Assembly (NCBI GenBank): GCA_024867545.1
Contig: JANFNE010000013.1
Span: 1,116,001-1,180,000, forward strand
DNA: 64,000 bases
Direction of reading: 5' to 3'
Origin: Phytopythium helicoides
Lineage: Eukaryota; Oomycota; Peronosporomycetes; Pythiales; Pythiaceae
A program made the position numbers and the translations under genes. Shown in pieces: positions 10,914 through 20,815 of this stretch (position 1 is the first letter of the stretch; each line of letters begins with the position of its first letter). The notes under the pieces are model-generated. The model did not search any database, was not told the origin of the DNA, and saw only the letters and a program-made list of their open reading frames with translations.

Positions 10914-12410
10914 TTAGCCTGTACTCGGCGTTTTTATTGGTAGTAGCGTTAGAGAATGGGAGAGATCACGATTTTGCATCACGGCTTCATCGATAGGTCG
11001 ACTGTGAGAGCGTCCTGTACTCGGTGCGTGCTTGTCGAGCGCGTCGACTCGTTCCTGCAGCTCTTCTTCGTCTGCTAACTCTTTCATTCGCCGGATGACC
11101 TCCGAGATGCGTGGTCGCTCAGCCCATTCGTAAGCACACATGTCGGTCACCAAATTCCATGCACGATCGTCGGTCATGTCTGGAGGGCGATTTGGCAGCA
11201 CTCCTTCCAGAACCATCTCGGTGATCGTGTCATCGTCCAGAAAATCGTACGGCGGCGCATTGGCAAACACCTCGATCAAGCAAATGCCGAGCGAGTAGAC
11301 GTCGGACGCGAACCGTGGGTTCTGGCTTGGTGTAAGCTGTCCGTTGTAGTCGGGCAGTAAACACTCTGGCGCCTTCCAGCGCACAGCGTCCGCTTGCGCC
11401 TTGGTGCTGAGCCCCGCCGACTGCATGCGGATAAAAGAGAAGCCAAAGTCGCAGATCTTTGCGGTTCCGTCGCCGCCGACGAGCAGGTTGTTGCATTTGA
11501 GGTCTCCGTGCACCACAAACTTGGAGTGCAGGTATGCGATCCCCGTGGCGACTTGTTGGAAGAGCCGCCACACTCCTCTGAGCCCTCCATTTTCCGGCTG
11601 GAATCGGTCGACAAAGTTGCCGCCAGTGGCTTCCTCGCACACAAAAAGCGGCGAGGGACCCACGTGGCTCGCCCCAAAAAGCTGGATGACGTTGGGGTGC
11701 TGCAGCCCCCACCACACATCCGCCTCTCGCTCGAGACTCGTGCGGGTCGAGCTTTCACTGCTGAGCAGTATCTTGGCCACCACGCGCTGTCCGCGCCAAG
11801 TCGCGCGGTGCACCGACCCAAAGGACCCAGCGTCGATCTCGTCGCTCGTCTCAACCTGCACCTCGTCGCTGGGCACGAGCCACGGAGGCGTCGCCTTTGG
11901 CACGAGCGCGGGCACGACTCGCTCGCCCCAGCGCAGCGCCGCGTCGATGATCTCCAGCACGCCCTCTGGCTGCTCGTCTCCGTGGTGCTGCTGCTCGAAC
12001 CGCAGCAGCGCGAAGGCCTCTCTCGCGCGGTCCCCGTCCGCCTCGGCCGCCAGCAGCCGCTCGTTATCCACCGCCGGCCGCGATCCGCCCCACCGCCTCG
12101 CGCTCCAGCGCCGCCCACTCGCCGTCCTCCTCGTCCCACTCCGCTCGCCTCAGCGAACCGCGAGCCGCAGCGCGCGCAGCTCGGCCGAGAAGCGCCGCTG
12201 CGCCGCCAGCCGCAGCAGCACGAGCCGCCGCTCGCCCTCGCGCTCCGACAAAGTCTCCAGCGCCGCCAGCGCCGCCTCCGACGCCGCGGAGATCGCGGGA
12301 CCGGACAGAGACGGGCGCAGGCCTCGCGCCAAGTGCTGCAGCAGGCCGCGGGCCTCGGCCGCGCGCTCCACGCGGGCGTCGAGCGCCGCCAAGCGCTCGG
12401 GCGGCGTCAT
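10914..12410 (-). CDS. TKL-type serine/threonine protein kinase
   Basis: The main ORF (12071-10914) holds a complete kinase domain: an AGSFGSV glycine loop, VVAKILL with the ATP-binding Lys, HGDLKCNN as catalytic loop, CDFGFSF and RWKAPECLL. This is the TKL pattern common in oomycetes. A further minus-strand ORF (12410-12150), helical and Ala/Glu/Arg-rich, is probably the N-terminal part. The two are joined by about 80 bp in which a third frame looks coding (EWAALEREAV), so a small frameshift or an unusual intron separates them. All catalytic residues are present, so an active kinase is expected. The C-terminal tail is Ser-rich. Its 3' end lies only about 20 bp from the convergent RAD21 stop codon. 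Confidence 0.8.
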
Positions 12411-12479
12411 GAGAAGCGAAGCCAGCGCTTCCTTCGCGGGATGGATGGGTTCACTCGACCCGCCTTCGTGATGGACTAC

Positions 12480-12886
12480 CTGGTAGCCATTTTACCCCCT
12501 TGGTTCCCAACGTCGTATCTTATGACATTAGCACGTGAACTGCAAGCTAATGTCTCTGCAAGACGCGCTTGTTTCTCATAAGCATGAAGTGCCAGGAGCC
12601 CAGCAAGGAGCCGAGCGTCGTGAATACTGCCTAGGCGACTCAACGGACACTACACCACTCGACTGGATTTTCTTGGTCGTGTAGAAGGCTTGCTGAGAGC
12701 TCATTGGTAGCATCGTGGATTCCAACGCACAGTCCTAAATTCTTTCCACAACGTCGCTCCACCGGATCCTAGCGGTTCGATGGGACCGTTATGGAGGGCT
12801 CCCTCGTAGGGAGGAACGGATCGCTGGATGAGCAAGCCGCAGCACTCGACGCGCAGCATTCCTTCTCCCAGTCGTGAATTTGCAAG
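12480..12886. other. About 400 bp without a recognised gene
   Basis: Sequence between the kinase 5' end and the dispersed repeat. Only short ORFs are present, none with a recognisable motif. Confidence 0.5.
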
Positions 12887-13360
12887 ATGGAGTCCAAGCG
12901 GCCGCATTTCCCGGATCACGACCCGGGGCCGCGCAGCTACTCCAAGCAGCCGGAGTTTTTCGACGACAACGACGACGACCTAGCCTGTGAAGCTCGCCTT
13001 ATCCTCTTTTCCGCGGCCAGATGTCTCGGCAGGACTTGCGCTGTTGCAGATCACAGTCGAAGCAAGGCCAACCACCCGAGTCATCGACAGTGCCGTGTTG
13101 ATTCAGTAGGGTCCCCCACCGGAGCGCGGATCCACGGAGGAAGGCCATTGCGAGCAGGCGACAGGCGTTTCGCCTCGGCGCTAGCTGCGCAGGACGCGTC
13201 GACGTCAAGAACAACTCCAATATCGTGGTGGTGAGGGAACACCACCACACGTGGTAACCAGTCTACGCTGAGGACTCAGTGTAGAGTATACTGGGAGTCC
13301 CGTATAACTGTAGTGGAGAGGGCAGAGGGTAGGAACCTCGGTGAAACAAGAGTTAGTGTC
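12887..13360 (+). repeat. Dispersed repeat, copy 1 (retroelement-derived fragment)
   Basis: About 470 bp that recurs at 34545-35030 and, in part, on the minus strand at 61650-61925. It opens with ATGGAGTCCAAGCGGCCGC and encodes in pieces MESKRP...HDPG, then an acidic FFDDND patch, then SSFPRPDVSAGLALLQ and EARPTTRVID. The last two are conserved at protein level in the 61-kb copy, so the repeat was once coding. Compared with copy 2 it lacks about 60 bp after the acidic patch. Its right end meets the outer end of the transporter inverted duplication almost exactly. Confidence 0.75.
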
Positions 13361-13369
13361 TACTGCTTT

Positions 13370-13552
13370 CCAGCCGAAGCTTTCAGGCAGAAGGGATCGG
13401 TGGAGCACTCTCGAGCGAATTCAGCGTTTGAGGAGCTCGTGTACGAGTGGCAGGATCTCAAACCGTTGCATTCACCTCACCGTCAGCTTTATCATAACCA
13501 ACACAATGTGTACCACGACAACAAGATACGTATTCAACGTTTGCCTCGGTGA
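13370..13552 (+). pseudogene. 3' fragment of an unknown gene, deleted copy
   Basis: Same short coding tail as at 19582-19737 (PAEAFRQKGSVEH, YEWQDLKPLH), but the last part and the stop codon are removed by a deletion of about 130 bp, so the frame runs on into unrelated sequence and stops at 13552. It looks like a truncated gene end carried along in the duplication. The parent gene was not recognised. Confidence 0.45.
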
Positions 13553-14022
13553 GCCCCATTTGGACAGACTGACGATGGACTCCAGCTTTGACGACATACC
13601 GTCGAACGCGCTGCCCAGAGAGACCTCCTTGTCTTTTCAAACCTGAATTGTTGCTCTTCTCAAAAAGTTCTCTGCCGGCATCACTACGAAGCCTTTTGCC
13701 TCAATCCGTTACAGTCGCGATGCTATCGACGCAAATTCCACCTTTCGGTAATCGAACTAACATCACAAGGGGACTTGAAAGAAAGCAAAAAAGATCCGCC
13801 GTTCATTCGTTCACCTCGAATCCTAAACCAACGAAGACACAATGAACAACGCGGAGACTGGGAGAAGCCTTATCTACAGCGGACTTCGCTCCCGACCAAC
13901 CGGTCACCCAGCCAGCTAGCTCGCACTCATACACACAGAAACACCGACGCTAGCTAGCCAACCAGTCGGCCAGCCGACATGCCATGCCATGCAATGCCAT
14001 GGGCTGACGCAACGAAAGGCAT

Positions 14023-15531
14023 CTACTGGCGACGGCGTTCCTCGTACTCGGCCAGCACCTCCTCGGCCGTCTTGCCCGAAGTCTCCGGCACCAGCTTGAG
14101 CGACAGCAGGTAGAAGATGGCGAGCAGCACCACGAACGGTGCGTAGCTCCAGTCGTCGAGCGCGTCCGCCACGTACGGGTAGCCGACACCGACGATGAGG
14201 TTGCACAGCCAGTTGCAGCCAATGCCAATGGACGTGGCCTTGGCGCGCACCGAGTCCGGGAACAGGTCGGCCGTGATGACGAAGACGAGGGGACCAAGCG
14301 TGACGCCGAACGCAATGACGTACAGAGCCGTGAAGACGATCGAGAGCGCCGACACGTCGACGAGGTTGGCGACGGTCATGAGCACGGACATGACGAACAT
14401 ACCGGCGAGGCCCCACAGGATCATGTTGCGGTTGCCGAAGCGCACAGCGAGCATTCCCGTGAAGAAGGCGGGCCAGATGTTGATGAAGTCGATGATGAGC
14501 GTGCCGACGCGCGGGTCCGAGATACCGGCGTCCTTGAAGATGTCACCGGAGTAGTAGAAGACGGCGTTGATTCCCGACAGCTGCTGCGAGCACGACAGCA
14601 GCACGGCGGCGGCGAGCTGCAGACGGTACTTGGGCGAGAACAGCGACTCATTCTCGGGGGAAGCGGCGACGACATTGCCCAGCTCCGCCTCGTTCGGCTT
14701 GTTGGTAGCCTCGAGCCACGACAGCACCGTGTACACGTTCTCCTCACCGTACAGACGCGCGATGACCTGCTTGGCCTCCTCGCGGCGGTTCTTCATGAGC
14801 AGCCAGGCGGGACTCTCGACAGCGAACTTGGGTGCGAACACCAGGAACAGCACGGCCAGGATAATCGGGAAGCCCGCGAGGTAACGCCAGCCACTGCTCG
14901 TGTTGGCAAAGAAGAACGTGATGGCGGGGAACAGGATCCCGATGGTCACCGAGATCTGCAGTCCGAGACCCAAGATGTTGCGCATGTGCGGCGGCGACAG
15001 CTCGTTGACGTAGGCACCGAGAGTGCCCGTGGCGGCTCCCGAGGCGATACCCGAAATGAGACGGCCGACAGCGAACGGCCAGACATTAGACACCGACATT
15101 TGAATGACGGCACCGACAATGATGAAGATGCAGTTGACGAAGAGCAGCTTCTTACGTCCCCACAGGTCGCTGAAGTGTCCGCACGTCATACTGCCGACCA
15201 TGCCGCCGAAGATCCATGCGTTCACGGCGAAGGTCCACTCGAGCTTGGAGTGACCCGGGAACATGAGGCACGTGTCAGGAGCGATGGGGTCGGCGTTGCA
15301 TTCGTCGGTGTCGCTGAACTGGGAAAGGTTGAGCTGCGAGGTGGACCAACCGCTCTGGAACGGCTGGAGCAGCGCGATGAGGATGCTTGTGTACAGGATG
15401 GCGTTGGGCTTGAGACGACGCGCAGCCTCCTTGTTGGCCTCGTCGAAGGTGTTGGCGGGGCCGTTGCCGTTGGTGGGGGTCGTCACCTCCGAGTAGACCT
15501 CATCGGTGTGAGCTTGGGAAAGGTTCGCCAT
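14023..15531 (-). CDS. MFS sugar transporter, copy 1
   Basis: A 502-residue, intronless, GLUT/hexose-type major facilitator transporter for the plasma or vacuolar membrane. Visible signatures are GHFSDLWGRKKLLF (motif A, loop 2-3), VESPAWLL after TM6, QQLSGINAVFYYS in TM7, LGPLVFVITADLF in TM10 and PETSGKTAEEV at the C-terminus (PETKG motif). Twelve hydrophobic segments fit. QLS plus GINAVFYY favours glucose or a related hexose, but the substrate is inferred. The start ATG at 15531 is chosen because upstream in-frame codons are not ATG and copy 2 begins at the same place. It differs from copy 2 at about three residues (Leu/Pro at position 4, Asn/Lys in the first outer loop, Asn/Ser in the central loop). 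It is head-to-head with copy 2 across about 1.9 kb. Confidence 0.93.
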   Translation of the reverse strand: MANLSQAHTDEVYSEVTTPTNGNGPANTFDEANKEAARRLKPNAILYTSILIALLQPFQSGWSTSQLNLSQFSDTDECNADPIAPDTCLMFPGHSKLEWTFAVNAWIFGGMVGSMTCGHFSDLWGRKKLLFVNCIFIIVGAVIQMSVSNVWPFAVGRLISGIASGAATGTLGAYVNELSPPHMRNILGLGLQISVTIGILFPAITFFFANTSSGWRYLAGFPIILAVLFLVFAPKFAVESPAWLLMKNRREEAKQVIARLYGEENVYTVLSWLEATNKPNEAELGNVVAASPENESLFSPKYRLQLAAAVLLSCSQQLSGINAVFYYSGDIFKDAGISDPRVGTLIIDFINIWPAFFTGMLAVRFGNRNMILWGLAGMFVMSVLMTVANLVDVSALSIVFTALYVIAFGVTLGPLVFVITADLFPDSVRAKATSIGIGCNWLCNLIVGVGYPYVADALDDWSYAPFVVLLAIFYLLSLKLVPETSGKTAEEVLAEYEERRRQ

Positions 15532-15828
15532 GGTTGGTCGCAAGCTGGCTAGGGAGTCACTTGGTGTTAGGGACAGAAGCGAGCGAGCAGGCGCCAGGCG
15601 GTTGCCTTGATGGTGGTGTGGTTGTTGTGGTGCTTGTCGAAACGAAAAGTGAGGGTTGGAGGGAGCCTGGTTCAGTCCGGGCCGGCTGGCGGCGGCGGTA
15701 TCCTAGTGTGTGTCGGGTGGGTGTACACCACCAAGTGCAAGTCGACTCGTATAGTATGTCCTTTGCTTGGAGGTTCTCTGTCTGCTTGGATTGCTACAGA
15801 GGGACGACATCTCGATGGAAGGCTCTCC

Positions 15829-17149
15829 TCTGGAGGTATGCACACCAGTGGATCCAAGGGACCTATGTCCACGTATCGTGTACACATGACCGGTGAGACA
15901 TAGCAAGCGAAGCTTGGAGCGCTTGAAGTTGCGTGCTGAGCAATGCTTGACGATGAGCGCGTGAGTCGGTCTTGCTGGTATTAATGTAGTAGTGATTCGA
16001 AGTTGTCGCCTCGCTTGAATCAAGCCAGGGCTCATGGACACCGCAACTTACTTGATTTGCTGGTCTGTCTCTGGCGGCGACTCGGATCCACGCGATCACG
16101 ATTGGTTGCGTCGCTACGCGCATGAAGGGGGTACAGTATTATATTGAGCGTGGTGAAACTTCAGAAACTGCGTCGCATGCGTATCAAGGTACAGTAGCAG
16201 TGAGGAGCAACCAGCAACCAAGCAGCGCTGGAATTCTGAAGTTTGCCCATCTGCGGATCTCTATATGGTTCATCAAACTTCAGATTTGCCAGCATTGTGG
16301 CGTCTATGCAGCGGTGAAGCTTTACAACGCGAACTGTATTATTTAGCGCTGCAAATCTCCTCTCCGTTCACTGCAGCGAAGAGTGGTCGCAGCTCCTTCG
16401 GCATGCTTTTAGCTTGAGCGGAGTGGCGATTTAGCGCTAGCAGTGAGTGCGCAGGATCGAGCGTAATCGCAGAACGTGTCTTTGGGATGTTGAACAACAG
16501 AGATGGAGTCTGCATGAATCCTGTGCAGGTCAACGAACGACAGAGGCGCTGATCAAGTCGTGGGGCAGCGTCCGGGCGTGCGCGGCACGATGCGCCAACA
16601 TACTCTTGGTGACTGCGCTGATCTTGTATCAGCAAAGCACTCATCAACGCAAGGTAACTTTGCAGGCTGCTGCAGGAATGCACTATATTCAGATACATCA
16701 ACTGCAGAACCCTCAAGCACGACTTTCAAGGGCAGCAGACGAGCTCCCTAGGCTGGTATCAAGGCGAGATTTTAATATGACCACAGTACGTTGAACTTCG
16801 AGCTTGGAATGTGCTTGGCTGCCCCGCACTGCTGCATATAACGGCCATGCCCTTGCGGGATTCCATGCGACGCGATGCAGAATTCATGGTGCTGACGACT
16901 GCACAGAGCTTTCGAACGGCCATGTAACACAAGCAGCCCCGCACATGGGCATCTGGTCACATTGACACGATGCTAACAGCATTGATTTGGTAGTAGACCT
17001 GCCCACTACGCAAGTCGGCAGCATAGATCCAGCACCACTCAAATCAAGTGAGCGGTCGGTCTCATGGTGCACGAGGCGGTACCGACAAACGAAACAGTCG
17101 AGAACGCATCAATCAAGCTGCAACAAGTACCATCCGAGGAAATCCTCGG

Positions 17150-17153
<4 letters not shown>
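15829..17153. other. Spacer of the inverted duplication, no recognised gene
   Basis: About 1.3 kb between the two arms. No ORF here has a recognisable motif. It must hold most of the regulatory DNA of both divergent transporter genes, apart from the roughly 300 bp of promoter inside each arm. A 10-bp inverted repeat (CTGAAGTTTG at 16236-16245 and CAAACTTCAG at 16274-16283) is present. Confidence 0.6.

Positions 17154-17183
<30 letters not shown>
17154..17183 (+). repeat. (GA)n microsatellite at the inner edge of the right arm
   Basis: About 14 uninterrupted GA units. The equivalent place in the left arm has only the short, imperfect GAGAGGAGAGCC (reverse complement of about 15820-15831), so the run has expanded, or formed, at the arm boundary. 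Confidence 0.95.
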
Positions 17184-17185
<2 letters not shown>

Positions 17186-17472
17186 TTCCATCGAGATGTC
17201 GTCCCTCTGTAGCAATCCAAGCAGACAGAGAACCTCCAAGCAAAGGACATACTATGCGAGTCGACTTGCACCTGGTGGTGTACACCCACCCGACACAAAC
17301 TAGGATACCGCCGCCGCCAGCCGGCCCGGACTGAACCAGGCCCCCTCCAACCCTCACTTTTCGTTTCGACAAGCACCACAACAACCACACCACCATCAAG
17401 GCAACCGCCTGGCGCCTGCTCGCTCGCTTCTGTCCTAACACCAAGTGACTCCCAGCCAGCTTGCGACCAATC

Positions 17473-18981
17473 ATGGCAAACCCTTCCCAAGCCCACACCG
17501 ATGAGGTCTACTCGGAGGTGACGACCCCCACCAACGGCAATGGTCCCGCCAACACCTTCGACGAGGCCAACAAGGAGGCTGCGCGTCGTCTCAAGCCCAA
17601 CGCCATCCTGTACACAAGCATCCTCATCGCGCTGCTGCAGCCGTTCCAGAGCGGTTGGTCCACCTCGCAGCTCAACCTGTCCCAGTTCAGCGACACCGAC
17701 GAATGCAAAGCCGACCCCATCGCTCCTGACACGTGCCTCATGTTCCCGGGTCACTCCAAGCTCGAGTGGACCTTCGCCGTGAACGCATGGATCTTCGGCG
17801 GCATGGTCGGCAGTATGACGTGCGGACACTTCAGCGACCTGTGGGGACGTAAGAAGCTGCTCTTCGTCAACTGCATCTTCATCATCGTCGGTGCCGTCAT
17901 CCAAATGTCGGTGTCCAATGTCTGGCCGTTCGCTGTCGGCCGTCTCATCTCGGGTATCGCCTCGGGAGCCGCCACGGGCACTCTCGGTGCCTACGTCAAC
18001 GAGCTGTCGCCGCCGCACATGCGCAACATCCTGGGTCTCGGACTGCAGATCTCGGTGACCATCGGCATCCTGTTCCCCGCTATCACGTTCTTCTTTGCCA
18101 ACACGAGCAGTGGCTGGCGCTACCTCGCGGGTTTCCCGATCATCCTGGCCGTGCTCTTCCTGGTGTTTGCTCCTAAGTTCGCTGTCGAGAGTCCCGCGTG
18201 GCTGCTCATGAAGAACCGCCGCGAGGAGGCCAAGCAGGTCATCGCGCGTCTGTACGGCGAGGAGAACGTGTATACGGTGCTGTCGTGGCTCGAGGCTACC
18301 AGCAAGCCGAACGAGGCGGAGCTGGGCAACGTCGTCGCCGCTTCCCCCGAGAATGAGTCGCTGTTCTCGCCCAAGTACCGTCTGCAGCTCGCCGCCGCCG
18401 TGTTGCTGTCGTGCTCGCAGCAGCTGTCGGGAATCAACGCCGTCTTCTACTACTCGGGTGACATCTTCAAGGACGCCGGTATCTCGGACCCGCGCGTCGG
18501 CACGCTCATCATCGACTTCATCAACATCTGGCCCGCCTTCTTCACGGGAATGCTCGCTGTGCGCTTCGGCAACCGCAACATGATCCTGTGGGGCCTCGCC
18601 GGTATGTTCGTCATGTCCGTGCTCATGACCGTCGCCAACCTCGTCGACGTGTCGGCGCTCTCGATCGTCTTCACGGCTCTGTACGTCATTGCGTTCGGCG
18701 TCACGCTTGGTCCCCTCGTCTTCGTCATCACGGCCGACCTGTTCCCGGACTCGGTGCGCGCCAAGGCCACGTCCATCGGCATTGGCTGCAACTGGCTGTG
18801 CAACCTCATCGTCGGTGTCGGCTACCCGTACGTGGCGGACGCGCTCGACGACTGGAGCTACGCACCGTTCGTGGTGCTGCTCGCCATCTTCTACCTGCTG
18901 TCGCTCAAGCTGGTGCCGGAGACTTCGGGCAAGACGGCCGAGGAGGTGCTGGCCGAGTACGAGGAGCGCCGTCGCCAGTAG
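17473..18981 (+). CDS. MFS sugar transporter, copy 2
   Basis: A 502-residue transporter almost identical to copy 1 (14023-15531), with the same motif A, TM7 QQLSGINAVFYYS and PETSGKT signatures, and a full-length open frame without introns. The start ATG at 17473 is preceded by the same roughly 290-bp 5' flank as in copy 1. Because both copies are open and the differences are few and conservative, both are probably functional, or gene conversion keeps them alike. The Asn to Lys change in the first extracellular loop (DECKADP) alters local charge and a potential surface residue. Confidence 0.93.
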   Translation: MANPSQAHTDEVYSEVTTPTNGNGPANTFDEANKEAARRLKPNAILYTSILIALLQPFQSGWSTSQLNLSQFSDTDECKADPIAPDTCLMFPGHSKLEWTFAVNAWIFGGMVGSMTCGHFSDLWGRKKLLFVNCIFIIVGAVIQMSVSNVWPFAVGRLISGIASGAATGTLGAYVNELSPPHMRNILGLGLQISVTIGILFPAITFFFANTSSGWRYLAGFPIILAVLFLVFAPKFAVESPAWLLMKNRREEAKQVIARLYGEENVYTVLSWLEATSKPNEAELGNVVAASPENESLFSPKYRLQLAAAVLLSCSQQLSGINAVFYYSGDIFKDAGISDPRVGTLIIDFINIWPAFFTGMLAVRFGNRNMILWGLAGMFVMSVLMTVANLVDVSALSIVFTALYVIAFGVTLGPLVFVITADLFPDSVRAKATSIGIGCNWLCNLIVGVGYPYVADALDDWSYAPFVVLLAIFYLLSLKLVPETSGKTAEEVLAEYEERRRQ

Positions 18982-19581
18982 ATGCCTTTCGTTGCGTCAG
19001 CCCATGGCATTGCATTGCATGGCGGCTGGCTGACTGGTTGGCTAGCTAGCGTCGGTGTGTCTGTGTGTATGAGTGCGAGCTAGCTGGCTGGGTGTCCGCT
19101 GTAGATGGGGCTTCTCCTAGTCTCCGCGTTATTCATTGTGTCTTCGTTGGTTTAGGATTCGAGGTGAACAAATGAATGGCGGGTCTTTTTTGCTTTCTTT
19201 CAAGTCCCTTGTGGTGGTGGTTCGATTACTGAAAGGTGGAATTTGCGTCGATAGCATCGCGACTGTAACGGATTGAGGCAAAAGGCTTCGTAGTGATGCC
19301 GGCAGAGACTTTTTGAGAAGAGCAACAATTCAGGTTTGAAAAGACAAGGAGGTCTCTCTGGGCAGCGCGTTCGACGGTGTGCCGTCAAAGCTGGAGTCCA
19401 TCGTCAGTCTGTCCAAATGGGGCTCACCGAGGCTAACGTTGAATACGTATCTTGTCGTCGTGGTACACATTGTGTTGGTTATGATAAAGCTGACGGTGAC
19501 AGCACAATCAGTCTCGGTGCTAAGCAGGTGATCATGGTAGCATGGATCCTCCACCGACTGGGTGAGTGAGCTCGACTGGCT

Positions 19582-19737
19582 TCATTTGGGCTTGGCGTTA
19601 TCGTGCGGTTGCGTCGGCTGGAAATCCTGCAGATGCAACGGTTTGAGATCCTGCCACTCGTACACGGGTTCCTCAAAGGCTGAATTCGCTTGAGAGTGCT
19701 CCACCGACCCCTTCTGCCTGAAAGCTTCGGCTGGTAA
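19582..19737 (-). pseudogene. 3' fragment of an unknown gene
   Basis: About 52 codons with a plausible protein C-terminus: PAEAFRQKGSVEHSQ, YEWQDLKPLH, then QPTQPHDNAKPK and a stop at 19582. The 5' limit coincides with the end of the inverted duplication, so the piece was probably captured when the segment duplicated. The family was not recognised. Confidence 0.4.
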
Positions 19738-19920
19738 GGTGATTTCCCATACCTCACGATGGAGCCACAGCTTTCCTTCGGAATCTACATCTGCACGACC
19801 ACGCTTTCATGCACCAGCGACCGGCAGACATGCAAGGAGCACTCCGTCGACATGAGATCCTCCTTCATTGAGCTCTGCTGCTGCTCCAACGCGATACGCC
19901 TCCCGCCTGACGATGCGCCA

Positions 19921-20388
19921 CTAGCCCTCCTGCCTCGACGTGCGTGTCAACAGCAGCTCGTAGGCGGCCACCACAGCCTTGAAGCGCGTCTCGGCCTCCG
20001 GGGCAGGGTTGCAGTCCGGATGCCAGCGCAGCGCGGCGGCGCGGAACGCGGCTTTGAGCTCGCTGTCGGAGGCGTCGGCGCCGCTCGGTGGCAGACCAAG
20101 CGCCTCGCGCGCCTCGCGGACGTCGCGTGCGCTGGCGCGAGGGCCTGCGGCGCCTGTGGACGCGCGCGTGCGGTCGCGGAACTTGCGCGGGTCGAAGCCG
20201 AACCAGTTGAACGGGCAGGAGGTGCACGGGGCGTCCCAGCCGCTCAGCAGGCAGCAGAAGCGCAGCTGGTGCGTCTCCACCGCCGAGAACACGGCAGGCT
20301 GCTTCCCACCGTCGCCGCCGGTCGAGAGCCGCGCCAAGTGGGCTGCTGGTCGCCTGCGCGGCGTGTGGCGCACGATCGGGAGCTTCAT
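19921..20388 (-). CDS. J-domain (DnaJ-like) protein, probably mitochondrial
   Basis: 155 residues, single exon. The C-terminal half is a J-domain: ALGLPPSGADASDSELKAAF, then LRWHPDCNPAPEAE with the HPD triad, then FKAVVAAYELLL. J-domains stimulate the ATPase of Hsp70. The N-terminus (MKLPIVRHTPRRRPAAHLARL) is basic and hydroxylated without acidic residues, typical of a mitochondrial presequence. A Cys cluster, RFCCLL...CTSCPFNWFGFDP, lies between and may bind a metal; it recalls HscB/Hsc20-like co-chaperones, but that is only a suggestion. The start codon shares the palindrome CATG with a possible gene on the other strand. Confidence 0.8.
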   Translation of the reverse strand: MKLPIVRHTPRRRPAAHLARLSTGGDGGKQPAVFSAVETHQLRFCCLLSGWDAPCTSCPFNWFGFDPRKFRDRTRASTGAAGPRASARDVREAREALGLPPSGADASDSELKAAFRAAALRWHPDCNPAPEAETRFKAVVAAYELLLTRTSRQEG

Positions 20389-20815
20389 GGCGAGTGGCGC
20401 CGGAGGTGGCGGCGTGGATGCGAGCGGTACGTGGAAGGTACGCCAGGAGAATGTTCAAGTGGTGGACATTGATGAGGTCGTGGTGGCGACGTCCTTGGAG
20501 GCGCTGCGAGGCTTGCTGCCAAGCGAGCGCCTTGCTGTTATTCCTTTTGAAGACTCTTGCTTCTCGTGGACGAGCATGGAGAGCAGCAAGCGTTTCTGGT
20601 TCTACATGGACGACTTGCTTCAAGACAGCCTCTCCTGTGAGGTGCGCAACATTGGTAGCGAAACAGCACTATGTTCAACCGCTAACCTACAGTCAGCAGC
20701 TCCCAACACCTATCTCGCCACTGCTTGGAGTCCTCGTTCTCGTGCCATCGATTTGCTGCAAACAACTTGTCCAGATCTCGATGCAACGCGTACCCTTGCA
20801 GAGCCGACTCCGTGA
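20387..20815 (+). CDS. Hypothetical protein, possibly truncated
   Basis: An ORF beginning at the ATG that overlaps the J-protein start on the opposite strand. The first 80 residues look protein-like (VVDIDEVVVATSLEALRGLL, then LAVIPFEDSCFSWTS and FWFYMDDLLQ). The rest, from about 20680, overlaps the 3' end of the kinase gene on the minus strand and is probably not coding. It may be a real small gene with an intron, or a remnant cut off by the kinase locus. No family was recognised. Confidence 0.3.
   Translation: MASGAGGGGVDASGTWKVRQENVQVVDIDEVVVATSLEALRGLLPSERLAVIPFEDSCFSWTSMESSKRFWFYMDDLLQDSLSCEVRNIGSETALCSTANLQSAAPNTYLATAWSPRSRAIDLLQTTCPDLDATRTLAEPTP

Larger units (their letters stand above)
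13366..15828. repeat. Left arm of a large inverted duplication
   Basis: Pairs in inverted orientation with 17180-19741. It covers about 300 bp of upstream DNA, the whole transporter gene and about 650 bp of downstream DNA, at high identity (only about three amino-acid differences in 502 codons). The outer end is at the CCAGCCGAAGC word (about 13370). The left arm lacks about 130 bp present at 19497-19628 in the right arm. Confidence 0.9.
17180..19741. repeat. Right arm of the large inverted duplication
   Basis: Reverse complement of 13366-15828 with few substitutions and scattered 1-nt indels outside the coding region. It includes the second transporter and both flanks, plus about 130 bp (19497-19628) missing from the left arm. 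Confidence 0.9.

Noticed and set aside
11394..12581. Two plus-strand ORFs of about 360-395 codons opposite the TKL kinase
   Set aside because: Low-complexity Arg/Ser/Ala proteins caused by GC-rich codons; the minus strand holds a complete kinase with all catalytic motifs.
17113..18018. Long minus-strand ORF of 301 codons across the second transporter
   Set aside because: Antisense shadow of the GC-rich transporter gene; the same shadow appears in the first copy and has no domain.
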